64,000 bases of DNA. Origin: Nymphaea colorata. Lineage: Eukaryota; Streptophyta; Magnoliopsida; Nymphaeales; Nymphaeaceae. The DNA lies in assembly GCF_008831285.2 (NCBI RefSeq), contig NC_045142.1, positions 15,751,354 to 15,815,353 of the forward strand, given 5' to 3'. Position numbers and translations under genes: made by a program. The notes under the pieces were generated by a model that saw only the letters and a list, made by a program, of their open reading frames with translations, had not been told where the DNA came from and did not search any database. Below, in pieces: positions 44,961 through 58,032 of the stretch. Positions within the stretch are counted from its first letter, which is position 1. Each line of letters starts with the position of its first letter.

Positions 44961-46720
44961 AATATACTCGTCCACAGGCAAATTTTCAGCTTCAAAATTA
45001 GAGTTTGATGGATTTGATATTGTAGCAGAATGGTTTTGAAATTTTACACATGAATGTTGTCCGCATGTGGCTGCCATGTTAATTGTTTGTCATTGAACGT
45101 ATCTATGCAACTCAGCAACTCACCATAAGCATGTAACTAACATTTACAAGAAAATTTGTAACAATCCACCAACAATTAAGAGTGAAAATGTTTTAATTTT
45201 GATGAAGTGGTCATTCTACTTTGAAATCTTTATTATATAATTCATATACTGACCACCCTTACAAAAGAAGGAACTAGAGTAAGATCAGCAGCTCTATGAC
45301 AAAATTCTTTATAAAGTAAATGCACATTAGTGATCAAACCACAAAAATATTAGGAGAATCAGGAAATAGGAAAGGACCAAGAATTTGCACCTTGAGATAT
45401 ATCTGCCACACAACAATGTAAACAAAATTAAGATGAGTAGTGGGGAAAATCACGTCAAGCAGGTTTATCATGGCATGCATGGATTAATCATATAAGATTA
45501 CAAGTTAAAGGCACATAGTAAGGACTAGGATACTTGCAACATGATTCATAATGGAACAAGAATGTGATGCGATACCACCAAGGGAAGGCATAATATCTTG
45601 CCAACTAGTACTGCATCAAATGCCTAAAAGATATAAAATGGTGCAATGATGACTCCTTACTTTATAAAAAAACGCATACATAATTCCAGAAGAAGAAACA
45701 TGAGTTATGCCAAGCTTAAACTTTGCAAATTTCGAAATGGTTCTTGGGGTCAGAGCTAGTAATAGTGTTACTTTTCAGTATTATGGGGAAGGAAGCTATA
45801 AAAAAATAGGAACACGTAAATGGTGGGGAAGCATATGATCGTCATTGGTATCATTTCCATACTATCCATCTAAGTCAAATCCCCAGGACATTCATCCTAT
45901 ATCTATTGCTCATGACCAAGGATCATTTCATATAGAAAGACCGAGCCATCAATAGAAAATTAGATTGCTCTATTACTAAACAAATAATGGTTGTTTAAGA
46001 AAACATCAAATCTTACTTCCACAATATACCATCTCTTGAAAACTATTTAATGTACTCTATCATAAAAAGTACCGTGCCACAATGCCATCTCTATTTCTCA
46101 AAATTGGATTTCAGATAACAAAAAGAACTAGAATAATACAAAATGGAAAAGTGGGCAAATAGAAAATTAGAACAACAAATTACTTGAAGAAAGAGTTATT
46201 GAAAATGGGGAAAGAAAGACCGCGAAAGTGCAAATACATAGCAAAAGGAGGTAGACGTGAAAGCTGAACACTCTAAAAGAAAAGTGATCCATTTGAGTAC
46301 GTTCAAACCACAAGCATTCCAACTAATGGCAAGTCCTAAGCTACCATTCCTATTTCACCCAAACTCAAGCTCTCATTGCTTTCCACTTCCACTTCACGTA
46401 CTTTGCTCGAGTGATGATGACAATGAGGACGGAAGCATCGCTGCTCACATCCTCTATCAGAAGCATGAAGGGATTCCATATGGTCCCTATCCATAGACAA
46501 AGAGGGAGAAAGAGATATTGAATGAGGGAAATTCCTAGGGTTTCTTTTGGAACTATAGATTCACTATTCAACCATCCTTTGTCAACAACCATGCCTTGAT
46601 CACCCATTAATTAATGCTCTAGTTGTTACGTGGAGCTTTCCACTAACCTCGTTTCTCCTAGAATGCAGTTGGGCCAGTCAACAATGGTCATATTTGGTAT
46701 AGTGCGGTGATATTTTTTTA
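44961..46720. other. Non-coding region with one small open frame
   Basis: AT-rich DNA without recognised elements. A + strand frame at 46257-46496 (79 codons) contains MASPKLPFLFHPNSSSHCFP, then an acidic DDDNEDG run and KHEGIPYGPYP before a stop. It superficially resembles a plastid transit peptide start, but I know no matching family and see no further exon. I do not call it a gene. Confidence 0.4.
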
Positions 46721-49700
46721 GTACCTCTCCATAGTTGTAAAAATATGAAACCCTGTAAGTCTTAAAGTTGAATGGTTTTGAGGGTCTGGAGGTTGGCTTG
46801 GGTGGCATGATCTTGTGCATTCAAAAGAGGTTATGTGGCATGATCTTGTGCATTCAGACCTTTGATCTTAATATTGAATTGGAGATATGAATTGGAACCA
46901 ATATTTAGAATAGAAAATATATCATATATTGATATAAATAAGTCTAGATTTAGGCTTTAGAGATCCATATTTATAAAGTGATATTGGATCCAGGTGGAGG
47001 TGTTGAACTATGAAGCCATATTTGACAAGTGATATCGGATCATGTAGCATGGATTGGACTCAGTATCCAAGTCAACAAGGGATATCGGATTGAGATCTTA
47101 TATGGGGTTCAAAGTTGGAATTGAAGGTGGATCATAGATCCAAGATGGATTGTGGACTTGATTGGGAATCAAAAGTTCAAAAGTGAATGTAGATTGAACC
47201 ATAGATATAGATCAAGGCAAAAGATTTGGATTGAAGGTCAGAGTTCTAAAATAGAGAGCAACACCCCCATCTAGTTCTGCTAGGCTCAGGTGGGTTTTGA
47301 ATAGGCTCACCAACAAGCTTGCTGGGAATATTTTCAATTGGTTTAATTGGAACTAGATTCAATTTCAGACTCTGTGTGGTAAGTTTGAACCTGGTAGGCT
47401 TAGAGTAGCCTAGACTACATTTAGTGAGCTTGAATTTGGTAGGGCTAGGTTGACCAAGTTAGGTTTGACTAGAACTCTGCTAGCCCTTATTGGACTTTGC
47501 TGATCAAGGTCAGGTCCAATGCACTTGCCCTTATTGCTGATCAAGGTTAAGTCCAATGCACTATGTTTAATTCAGCTAATGAAGCTACGATTAGGCAAGT
47601 TGGCTACACGTAGGCTATGAGACCTATGCTCAACAAGTTAAGTAGGTTGAATGGGTATAGACTGAGTAGACTCATTGAGTCTAGAATGGCTAGGTCTAGG
47701 TTTAGCAGGCTCGAGTGGCCTAGGTCGACTAGGTTTGGTTGGTTGGGTTAAGAATGGATTTAGGCTTGAAGTTCTACATTTGGTAGGACATGAGAAGCCA
47801 GGCTTAGTGGGGTCTATTGAGTGTCAATCAAATAGGTTTTGAGAAATTGGGGTCTACAAGTCTTACTAAGGTTAAATTAGGCATGTTTTTGGCAAATAAG
47901 GCTATACGGGACCTATCTAATCTAAATTAGGCAAGTCCTAGGGAACTGGATTTGGTGAGACCTTCCTAGGCTAAACAAAAAAGTTTTAAGGATCTGAGCT
48001 CTGTGGGACCTTCCAATGCTAAATTAGACAAGTTCCAATGGATTGTGTTTTTGAGACCTTCATAGGATAAATTAAGCAAGTTCAGGGGATTCAAGCTTTA
48101 TGGGATCTTCCTAGGCTAAATTAGGTAGTTAAGGAATTGGACTATGTGGATTTCAGGGGATCTCGATTTTGCACACTACTAAGCTTAAATTAGGTAGGAC
48201 CTACCTAAAATAGCAGCAATGTGAAAACCAAACATTTTGGCCTTGAGACCTAAGTCATAGTGATCTCGGAAGTAGAGGTGGGCCCCAAAGGTCGAAGCAT
48301 GATGAAATTTCCCAAGTTATGGTGCTGCACAACCATTTCTACCCCTACCATAAACAGAACTATTCTAGATTTCCCTCGAAACTACACCAGTGTGTCCTTC
48401 ATATCAAGTGCGGTTCAAACTATTTTTGGAAGCTATTTGTGGTTTGGTCTACAAATTTTTTGTTCTAAAATGATTGATCGGTAAAAGATAGAAGCCACTA
48501 GTGGAGTAAGGCAGTGAAGTAGAAAACTAGAAAACAGGCAAATTTAAACGTTTTGAATTGGAGTTTTCACTAGGTGAGCTAGAGAAACATGATTGATTGC
48601 TTGGATAAGAATTAGTCAAAAGAAGATGACAATATTGATAGAATTCCTACTAAAAATGAGCTCATAAGACACTTAGAGTGAGATGAGTAAAATAAGTGAT
48701 AAAAAATGGAAAAATGAACTGAATTTAGCCAACAACTATGAGCTTAAGGGAAGCTTCAATCAAGCTAAACAGAGTATGATCGACTTGCTCGAAGCTTCTC
48801 AAGGTTAGCTACATTTAGTCTGAATTAAAACTACAAAAGATTGTTACTAGGTAGATTGGGAGTGACCTAGTGACAAGTGTCAAATAGGGTTGGATTGGCA
48901 CCAAGCATCTGCAATTTTGGGGGACCTAAGGCTCGATTAGATGAAGTGTAACAAACTTGATCTAAAATTACTGGTATAAAAGTGAGCTACAAATGGACCA
49001 TTTTTAGAAAATGGGTCCCACTGAGTTCAATCTAATTAATTTGAGCTGAAATGAGCTGAGTTGGACCTTAGTTAGTTGGGAACCTCTATTTAAGGGAACT
49101 TCAATTTGATCCAGATTGAAGCTGAATTACCCCTAATTGGCTAGTTCCTGAAATTTTCCTATGGATGAACTACAAAATTTTAAATCGGTGACAGTGTCAG
49201 CCCAATGGATTGGTAATTTATTGATTATAGGGTGGCACCAGACTTAGGGGGAGGCCAAATAAGATTAGAATATAATTTGAAATGGTCGTAAAATACTTAT
49301 AGTGAAGGGTAAAACTAGAGAGCAGAGAAGTGGAAAATTTGGAGTACTTATAGATGTCTTACGTTGCTGCTAACCTGATTAGGAAGCCAAACTTAGTTGC
49401 AAAGATAAACATATTAAATTTTCCACACAAAGAAATGACCTTGAATTGCAAAACTGAATTGGTTTTAGAAAAGTTGCCCTGATAAAAAAGAAGTGAAGCA
49501 ACGGAATGAGACCTTTATCACTTCAATAGAGAAACTAAAACGATGCCACATTTTGCAAACAATTTTGACAATGGGTTTAGATAAAAGATTCAAGTCTAGC
49601 CTCTTAACCTAAATGGGCTGAAGCAAGGGATTGAAGCCCTTATCGCTTAGAAAAGAAGTAATAAAAGAAAAGTGCCCTAGTTTAGAAAGCATTTTAAAAA

Positions 49701-50160
49701 TGGATTTGTTATATAACTCAATTATAACCCCCTAACTTAAATCAGTTCAAGTAGTGGAGTGTCGCCCCTATCGGTTTGAGAGAGAAATGGTGAAGCAAGT
49801 GAGCAAACCATTTATCATTTCAAGAGAGAGAACGGCTGAAGCAAGGGAGCAAACCTATTATTATTTCAAGAGATAGAAAGGGTGAAGCAAGGGAGTGAAT
49901 TCCATATTGCTTAGGCAGAAAATTTATTGCATCAAGGTAGTGTGGCCTTTATCCCTGGAGCAAAGAAAATTTGTAGCAAGAGGCAAACCCATTACCATTA
50001 TGGTAATGAAACCTTTCTAGAAAAAAAATGCCCTAATTTTAAAATGTTGAATGTTTTTGAAGAGAAGGAAGTATTTGGTAAATTAACTCAACTCCAAGTC
50101 TGAATAGAATGTTGAAAATAGTTGAAGCCTCTTGGATGAATAATTTCTATTTTTTGTCTA
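46720..50160. repeat. Large repeat unit 1 of a 3.2-3.4 kb tandem pair
   Basis: Landmarks recur in order in unit 2: GATCTTGTGCATTCAGACCT (46843) with AATCTTGTGCACTTAGACCT (about 50237); a minisatellite block; GAAGTAGAGGTGGGCC with GAAGTGGAGGTGGGCC (about 48268 and 51560); AGTGACCTAGTGACAAG (48861 and 52023). The offset shrinks from about 3.40 to 3.16 kb along the unit, reflecting indels. No coding sequence is recognised. Confidence 0.8.
47780..48200. repeat. Minisatellite, period 48-50 bp, in unit 1
   Basis: The core CTAAATTAGGCAAGT, with a preceding GGGACCTTCCTAGG, recurs near 47872, 47922, 47971, 48019, 48067 and 48115. Copies are imperfect. Confidence 0.8.
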
Positions 50161-52087
50161 TCTATAGTTCTAAAAAAATGAAAACCTTGAAAAACATTGA
50201 TTTGGATAGTTCTGAGGGTCCAGAGGCTGGATGGCACAATCTTGTGCACTTAGACCTTAGTTCCTAGTATTGAATTGAAGTTTTTTTTATTAATGTATGG
50301 ATTTAAAATGGAAAGTAGATGATTTATTTGATAGAAAGTGATACATTTTTTAGTTTTAGAGATCCACATTCTGAAAGTTGTACTAGATCAAGGTGAAGGT
50401 GTTGGATTATGAACCTAGATTTCACAAGTGATACTAGGTTACAGAGCAAAGATTAGACTGAGAATCTAGATCAGGCAAGTGATGTTGATTGGGTGATTTA
50501 GATTTGGAATCGAGGATGGATCATATATTCTGAATTCAGAATTTGGATTGGAATCATAATCTATAGTCCAAAACAAATTGCAAATTAAATCGTAGATATA
50601 GATTTAGACAAAAGCATTAAAAGTTTGATATCTAAGATAGGGAGGGACGTCCCCCCATTTGTGTTCCACTGGCTCAAGTGGTTTAGACCAGGCTAGCCAA
50701 TAGGCTTGTTGGGAATGGTTTCAATTGGTTTCGTTGAAATTTGTGCTCAAATTTGCTAGTTCTACATAAAAATAAACAGACCAAACTTATCCCTAGTAGG
50801 GTGCTTCATGAGTTATCCTTAATAGGATCCCAGTTCAATTAACTAAGCCAATTCGTAGGTTAGCTGGGCTCAAGTCACGAAGATCTAGGCTCCACAGACT
50901 AAGTTAAACAAGTCAATTGGGTTCAAACTCAATAGGCTCGTTAGGTCTAGATTAGCTAGGTCTAGGTTTAGTAGGCTTTGAGGGTCTAAGTCGGTCTAGC
51001 TTTGTTAGCAAGCTCAGGTTGGGTTTAGCAAGTCCAAAAGTTATAAATTTGGCAAGTCATGGAAAACTAGGTTAGTGGGACCCACTAAGTCTAATTAGGT
51101 AGATTTTAAAAAATTATGGTCTATGGGCTCTATTGAGGTTGAATTAGGCAAGTTTTGACAAATGGATATCTATGGAACCTACCTAGTTTAAATTAGGCAG
51201 GATTCAGAAAGTTAGGATTATAAGACCTTCATAAGCTAAATTATTCAAAATTTTAAGAAATTGACTTCTACAGGACCTTCCTAGGCTAAATTAGAAAAGC
51301 TTCTAGGAATGAGTTCTATGAGACTTTTAGGTTCAATTAGACAAGTTGGTTTTGAGCTTTGTGGGATCTTCTTATGTTAAATTAGGCATGTTTCAAGTAT
51401 TTGGGTGATGCAGGACATGCGTAGCCCAAATTAGATGAGTTTCAAGGGATTTAAGTTTTAAGTACCCTACCAAGAATAGATTAAGCATGGCCAGCCTAAA
51501 ATAATGGCAATACAAAACCCTATTGTTTTGAATTCTAAATCTAAGTTGTGGTGATCTTGGAAGTGGAGGTGGGCCACAAAGGTTGAAACAAGATAAAGTT
51601 CCCAAGTCGTTCTGGAATAGTGGTGATATAAAACCATTTCTAGCCCTGCCATAAATATCACATTTTTAACAATTTTGCCCTTGAAAGTGCACAAGGCCAT
51701 GAGCCCAGCTAGATTGATCTTGGTTTGAACCTTTTTTGCAACTTTTCCTAGTTTAATATTGAAGGTTTTGAGTTGGGGTTTTCACTAGGTGAAAATTTTG
51801 GTAGAATTCCCATTAAAATGAGCTTAGAAGACACTTGGAGTGAAATGAGTGATTAGAAATGGATAAATGAATTGAATTTAACCATTATTGGATAACTATG
51901 AGGTTACAAGGAGCTATGATTAGGCTAAACAAAGTCTAACGGATTTGCTTTGAACTTGGTCAATGTTAGCTATACCCTATCAGAGCCAAAAGTACCAAAT
52001 GTACTTGCCAAGTATATTGGAAGTGACCTAGTGACAAGGTCCAATAGAGTTGGAATTGACACCAAGTGTCCACGACGTATGGGGTGC
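50161..52087. repeat. Large repeat unit 2, left part
   Basis: Second copy of the 3.3-kb unit, cut at 52088-52092 by solo LTR G; it resumes at 55956. Substitutions relative to unit 1 are numerous, so the duplication is old. Confidence 0.8.
51060..51440. repeat. Minisatellite, same family, in unit 2
   Basis: The same CTAAATTAGGCAAGT-type units recur at roughly 50-60 bp intervals (for example near 51192, 51236, 51285, 51378). Confidence 0.75.
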
Positions 52088-52092
52088 TAAGG
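52088..52092. repeat. Target site duplication of solo LTR G, left copy
   Basis: TAAGG, repeated at 55956-55960. The uninterrupted homologous unit 1 reads CTAAGGCT at the matching place (48922), confirming the insertion point. Confidence 0.88.
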
Positions 52093-54137
52093 TGTTTGCA
52101 CCCCACCCCATTCTCGGGGGCGTCGATCCGAATCAACAAGAATTTCAAATTGGGTTTTGTGAAAAAAATTTAAGAGAAATGGATCCACCCATTCGTACGA
52201 GGTTCAACTGTTCCTGCTACCTTTAATAGGGGTAATCGGACTAAGGACTAAGCATTTCTCAGATTGTGTACAAGTCATTTAATCCAATCTTGTATGCTTG
52301 TGCATAGAGGGTTGAAATTGAAATTGAAAATTCATTTTGAATCTGGATTTGAACAAGCAATTTTTAAGTTTGTTTTAGGCATTGGACAAGTTGTTTGGAA
52401 AATTAACTTGTTTTTATAAGTTATTTGAAAATTCAATTTACCTTTAAGAGTTTGGGAAATTAGAAAATCTCCAAGATGGAAGACTTATTTTGGTCAAAAA
52501 TGTGCCATTTGAATTTGATTTCAATCTTGGCACGAATGTTAAAAATTCATTTTGGTTGTGGTTTTGACACGAGATTTTGATTGATAATTCAAAAATTTGG
52601 ATTGAAAATTTTGATAAATAATTGAGAAAGTTGGAAATTTTTGTGATTGAAATATAGTTTTTTGTTGTGAACTCAAGATCATCTCATGATTTTGGATTGA
52701 AATTTGAGAACAACTTGTGATCAAATTTTTAAGAAAAAAGTATAAGTTGACTTAACAAATGGACCGAATTTTGGACAAAGTGTTAAACTTTCTTAGCAAA
52801 TGAATGATTTTGAATTTTCGTTTTGCCAAATCATGTGATTAGGTTTAAGAGATATAAACTTAATTTTCAAATGATTTCTTTTTTTTTTTAGGGAATAGTT
52901 GGGAGCAATTAAAACTAACTCTTTTGATGAAGATTCCAAAATGCTAGAAAACATGTTTTCAAAAGTATTTTGATCAAATTAGTATATGATGGTATGTGTA
53001 TTTTCTTTTGCGAGATTTCCAAGTTCTTGTTGCAATATGACTCGGTAACCTTTTGTAGCTTGAAATATGATCACTTAATTTCTAGAGAATGTACGTGTGT
53101 GATTTGGTGAATGTGCATGCGTGAAAGAATAAGAGAAACTATATGAGACATTCATTTTTCTCTCTCTCATAATCTCTCAACATTCATTCAATATAGACAT
53201 GAATCATGTAATCCATATACATAAAGATTGATTTTTAATTAGAATGTAGGACTTTCTCTACATATGTTTAACATTTTATAAAGCATAAGAGTTAGAGATG
53301 CAGTCGACAAGTTTGAGACTTGAATTAAAATCTCAAAATAATGAAAAATCATGTAAATGAAGTTAAAATCATTCTTCAAAATATATGAGAGACGTAGATG
53401 ACATCCACTTTTGTCTCAAAATAGCCATAAAATCAGATGTATAAATTCAAATGGCTGAAAATTAGAAAAGTTGATTCTAAAAAATCTTGTTTCTTAGAGA
53501 ATAATGACAAATCATTGAAAATTGTTTAACTTTTCTTGAGCTAACATCTAAATCAGCAAGAGGAATGTTTCTCCTGAGAGGATGTTTCCATTAGTGTTAG
53601 ATATACACCTTGGGTCAAAACATGAAGTTTTAGAAAACTTTCTTTTCTAAAATCAAATTAAATTTTAGATTTTACACCAAAAATTTCATCCATTCCTTGG
53701 ACGATTTCAGCATATTTGATCTTCTCTTTTGGAGAAATGAAGATTGGAATTTGAATATGATTTTGAAGTATTTTGGAATGTTGATTAATCTCATGCAAGA
53801 TCTAGAAATATATGAAATGAAACCAACAATTCCTAAAATATTCTTTGAGTGCCGGTTTGCATGAGATTAGAACTTTCTCAAGTTCTATGAAAGGTAGTCA
53901 CTTTGTGGCTAGAAATTAACATTTCAAGAGCTTAAACTTTAGATTTTTAAGCTAAATTTGATGAAAACATGGTCTGATCTTAGCAATGTATATGAATTCA
54001 TGCATGTGTTACTAGAATTGATAAAGTTTTAAGATGAAATATTGAGTGATTTTGTAGTTTAGAACTACGCATATTAAAATGAAGTTCTCTTTCTTTAAAA
54101 TCAGTTTGGAAATATGTTCTAACCTAATTTTAAAAGA

Positions 54138-54173
<36 letters not shown>

Positions 54174-55425
54174 TGCCTCCCAAAATGGGATATTTGATAA
54201 GGGACCACTTGGCTTATGAACCATGATGATTCATAATTGGGTTCTTTCACATAGAAAGATTGAAAACTAGTTTCTAATATTTTTTACCACTCTTAATTAA
54301 CTAAATCAAGAATGCATGAATTAAAATGACACAAAATGGAAGAAAACAAGATATGACTCAAGCTTGTTTGCCTATGATTCGCCATGAAAGGGTGGATCAA
54401 ATTCGTAAGAATGTATCCATCTCTAATAGGCATTTAAAATGTATATATTGCAGCAAATATAAATCTCTCTCACCTTGGGATTCACTCATGGTAGGGAGTT
54501 TAAAATGATTTAGGATGCCTATTTTGAAAGGGATGTGGCCTTGGGGCCCTTTTCAAAATTTGATTCATGGGTTCTCTTTTTAGAAAAACCAAATTCATGC
54601 ATGTATCATGCATTAAAATGTACATTGATTGTAGTTCTACCTAGCTGGACATAATTATCAGTTATGAATAAGAACAAAAATAAAACCCTCCCACGGATAT
54701 TGAATATGAAGATAAATAGCAAGAAGCAAAAATAGATGGAGAATAAGCTATAATCACATACCATGTAGTCAGCCTTGGTGCTTGAGGCTTCTCCTTTCTT
54801 TTTCTCTAAGTCAAGCAATTTTAAGCAAGAATCCAACTTTGGATTCAAGCTTAGGAAAGCTAAAAGAAGAGAGTCTTCTTGTTGAAAATTATAGAGATGG
54901 AGAGGGTTTTCCTTTTACTAGAAATCCTAAGCAATAGTTCAATGAAGTACCCTAGCTTAGCAAATCTAGAACCAAGGAATGGGAGAGAGAGAGAGAGAAA
55001 GAGCTTGGATGATGACAACCTCTCCTATTCTTGGCTTCTTCTTCTCTTCTTCTTCTTTCTTCCTCTTGGTTAGGAGAACAGAGAGACAAAAAATTCGTCC
55101 CCCACCTTGGCACAAAAACTTTGAGCTAAGTAGGCACTTAGTTGTATTTCAATTGTTCTCAATTCGAATTGTACTTTGACTAGGTTCAGTCAAAGTAGAT
55201 TTGATCTAGTCAAGGTCTATCTCTGTCCAATAGTTGGATCATGGGGTGGACCTAACATTTTGACTGGGTTAAGCTCATGTTAACTAAGCTCAGTGAGGAT
55301 GTGGCACCACTTTTGGGTTCACCTAAGTCAAACCTATTTGGTTTCACTAGGTTAGTTAGAAATCATCAAGGCTTCCTTGGAACTGTCTCTAATCTCTTTA
55401 ATTAGAGAATCTCCTTGTTAATTTG

Positions 55426-55457
<32 letters not shown>

Positions 55458-55955
55458 CTTTTTTCCTATGAATCTAATTATGATCTTATTTATGCCTCAT
55501 TGAAAATGATACATTTATTTAATTGAGAGGAGATATTTTGAAAAAGAAGGGTGCATAGCCTCTTGGGTGGCCCCTTGCCCACGCAGGCAAAGTGGGGCCC
55601 ACATGGCATTTTGAATGTTGAATTGGATCCAGTTTTTGAATTTGAATCTAGATTCAGATTTTGAATTTATATCTAGATTCCAAGTTGGACATTGATTACA
55701 AATGACAATTGTAATTGGATTTGAATTTCAAAAACTAAATTTGAATCTAGTTGTGAGTATTGGATTAAGATTTGGACTCATAGTCCTGCCTTGGGATTTA
55801 TGCTATGAGTCAAATTCATGATCTGAACCTAAATTGTGTTCAGATTCAAAATTGACTTTGAAATTAAAGTTTTTCATAATTGTTTTGTGAAATTCTTTTG
55901 TAAGATTTTGAAATTGCATCCATCAACTGAGATGAAAAATTTTGGGGTGTTAACA
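52093..55955. mobile_element. Solo LTR G, 3863 bp
   Basis: Starts TGTTTGCACCCC and ends GGGGTGTTAACA, with a perfect TAAGG target duplication and a clean empty site visible in repeat unit 1. It has no primer site, polypurine tract or recognisable protein, and its start does not recur inside. It is best read as a single giant LTR left by recombination of a gypsy-type element, or as a large non-autonomous derivative. It contains a (TA)n tract (54140-54171) and GAA/GAGA-rich segments. Same terminal signature as F. Confidence 0.78.
54140..54171. repeat. (TA)n microsatellite
   Basis: About 32 bp of alternating TA inside solo LTR G. Confidence 0.95.
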
Positions 55956-56360
55956 TAAGGCTAAGTCAGATAATGAATGATAAACTTGATCCATGCTTGC
56001 TAGGAGGCTCAATTTTAACTAGGTTGATCTTAAATGGGATGGGTTGGATACTAGAGAGCCGGAAATGATGCTTCCTTTGTCTAAGGAGAGTTCATATCAA
56101 TCTTGATTGAAGTTGAATCATCTATGGTCTATGTGCTAGCTTAGCAGCTAGATAATTTACTGAATCTAAGATAGCACCAGCTTAGGTAAAGATTGAATAT
56201 GACCTATTAAGGCTATTTCTAGATAGGGAGGCAATACAAACTTGAAATGTGGTACTTTGAAAAAGGTTGAAATTCATCAAAGAATGTCCAAGATGGTCAC
56301 ACAATTAGAATGAGGGTAAGAAAGAAAATAATATGAGCGTAAAATTTTGGGGTGTTTACA
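55956..56360. repeat. Large repeat unit 2, right part, ending in an LTR-like terminus
   Basis: Continues unit 2 after G. It ends TTTTGGGGTGTTTACA at 56360, the same kind of terminus as F and G, and gypsy protease coding begins at the next bases. The two-unit block may therefore be part of a still larger LTR inserted in gypsy L, but its left edge could not be placed. Confidence 0.5.
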
Positions 56361-57565
56361 CAATTTCACCTTTTATATCATGAATATGTCGTCATCATAT
56401 GTTTTACTTTTGAGTCATCCTTGGATCCATGTTGCAGATGTGGTCCCTTCAATTGTTCACCAATGTATAAATTGGATCTGCAACACTGAAACCTTCACTA
56501 TACATGTTGATGATCCCAAGGAAAAGTGAACATTTGTTTGCCCATGAATGGACATCCAACTTTTTATTTGCATCTACTTGCCATTTGTGTATGTGTATTT
56601 GTGACTTCAAATCTTTAATTCATGGCCATATTTCAGCACAGCACCCACTTTCTAAAGGATGTCTTCCAAGACAGCCAGCATATAAGTCAGTTTGTCCTTG
56701 TTCATCTTTTTCCCCAAGAAACAGTTAAAAGTAAGAGAACAACATAAATTCAAGCTGATGAGTTTGAATCCATCAATTAGAATTGCCAAAATTTGTGCAT
56801 GTTCAAATGCAGGATTAGTTTTCACCCTTATTTGTGACTCCGGCTCAATAATGACACCAATGAGAATCCAAAAAACTTGCAAATTGACTCAAGTCTTTTA
56901 ACAAATGAGAGGAAGAAAATTCTTGACTTCCTCACAAGTCATCAAGAAGCCTTCTTATGGGCGTGCAGTGATATGCGAGTGTTGGATCCACAATTGGTTG
57001 ACCATCAATTATCCCTTAAGCGCTAATGAAATGAGAAAAAGAAAGTTATTGACTTCCTCACAAGTCATCAAGAAGCCTTCTTAGAGACTTGCAATGATAT
57101 GTTAGGGTTGGATCCACAATTGATTGAGCATCAATTGTCCCTTAAGCCCAAAAGACAATCATTCAAGCAAAATCTAAGGAAGTTGGATCCCATATTAGAA
57201 AACCAAGTCAAAACGGCTTCAAAGATTTGTTGAAAGTAGATTTTATCAATCTCATTGACTACCTTGAGTGGTTGGCTAATATTATGGTTGTCTCCAAGAA
57301 AAATAGCAAAGTCTGTCTTTGCATTGATTTTATAGATCTCAACAAGGTCATGCCAAAAGATGATTTCGCACACCCATCGTTGGTTTACTGGTTGACAATA
57401 CTGCCAATTACATAAAATGTTCTTTATAGGCATGTGTTCTAGGTTCAATCAAATCAAGCTAGCTGCAAGGACCAACTAAAGAGTTTTCCTCACAATATGA
57501 GACACCTTTTGTTATACAATAATATCATTTTGGCTAAAGAATGTTGTAAGAACTTGTGAGAGTTA
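56361..57565 (+). pseudogene. Ty3/gypsy element L: protease end and reverse transcriptase start
   Basis: A + strand reading starts in the protease C-terminal segment (SSSYVLLLSHPWIHVADVVP then SIVHQCINWIC; usual LLLGRPWIH). After a gap it enters the RT N-terminal region: DPQLIEHQLSLKPKRQ, KVDFINLIDYLEWLANIMVV, CIDFIDLNKVMPKDDFAHPS, which match the gypsy pattern of LNKACPKDDFPLP. A later segment contains FNQIKLA. The RT catalytic YxDD box is not reached. There are several stops, and the block before the RT is duplicated. Confidence 0.85.
56890..57150 (+). repeat. 126-bp in-frame tandem duplication in gypsy L
   Basis: GACTTCCTCACAAGTCATCA begins at 56925 and again at 57051, exactly 126 bp (42 codons) apart. 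Each copy runs through DPQL-(V/I)-(D/E)HQLSLK. The copies differ at several bases, so the event is not recent. Confidence 0.9.
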
Positions 57566-58032
57566 TACCAGTTATTTTTCGTTACCAGTTATCAACAACA
57601 CAAGACAGAAGTAGAGAACACACATTCTAGCGAAGTTCAATCCCCAGGGACCAACACTCACAAGACAACCGAAGGGCCATGAATTTATTGATGTGCGTGG
57701 ACTTACCATGATGAAAGGAACAACTCCTTTCCTCAAACGAAAATTACAGCTCACAGAGATATTTTAATAGGTGTACAAACATTTCCATTATTGTCCACAC
57801 TCTTGTTGTTCTCACAAGTATTTGCATTGTTGCTGTTTTCACTTGATATGCTGACTCTGCATTATCATCTTTTATTTGCATTATTCGTCCATTTGGACTT
57901 CATCCTTTCCTTTTAAAACATGAAATTTTTGGCAGAAGGCGAGATTCTTCTTGTTGGTCGGTATCAGCCCCAACTTGCCTATCCTTTAAAGTGTGCTAAC
58001 ATGGGAAACTTTTGAGCTAAAAATTCTCAACA
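57542..58032. mobile_element. Possible solo LTR or LTR fragment
   Basis: Has TGTTG...CAACA ends and LTR-like composition, and follows directly on the broken gypsy RT frame. The flanks AAGAA and ACTCT do not match, and the first bases can still be read as gypsy sequence, so the call is weak. Confidence 0.28.

Noticed and set aside
46257-46496. 79-codon frame with a plastid-transit-like start
   Set aside because: No family match, no neighbouring exon and no conserved domain; kept only as a remark.
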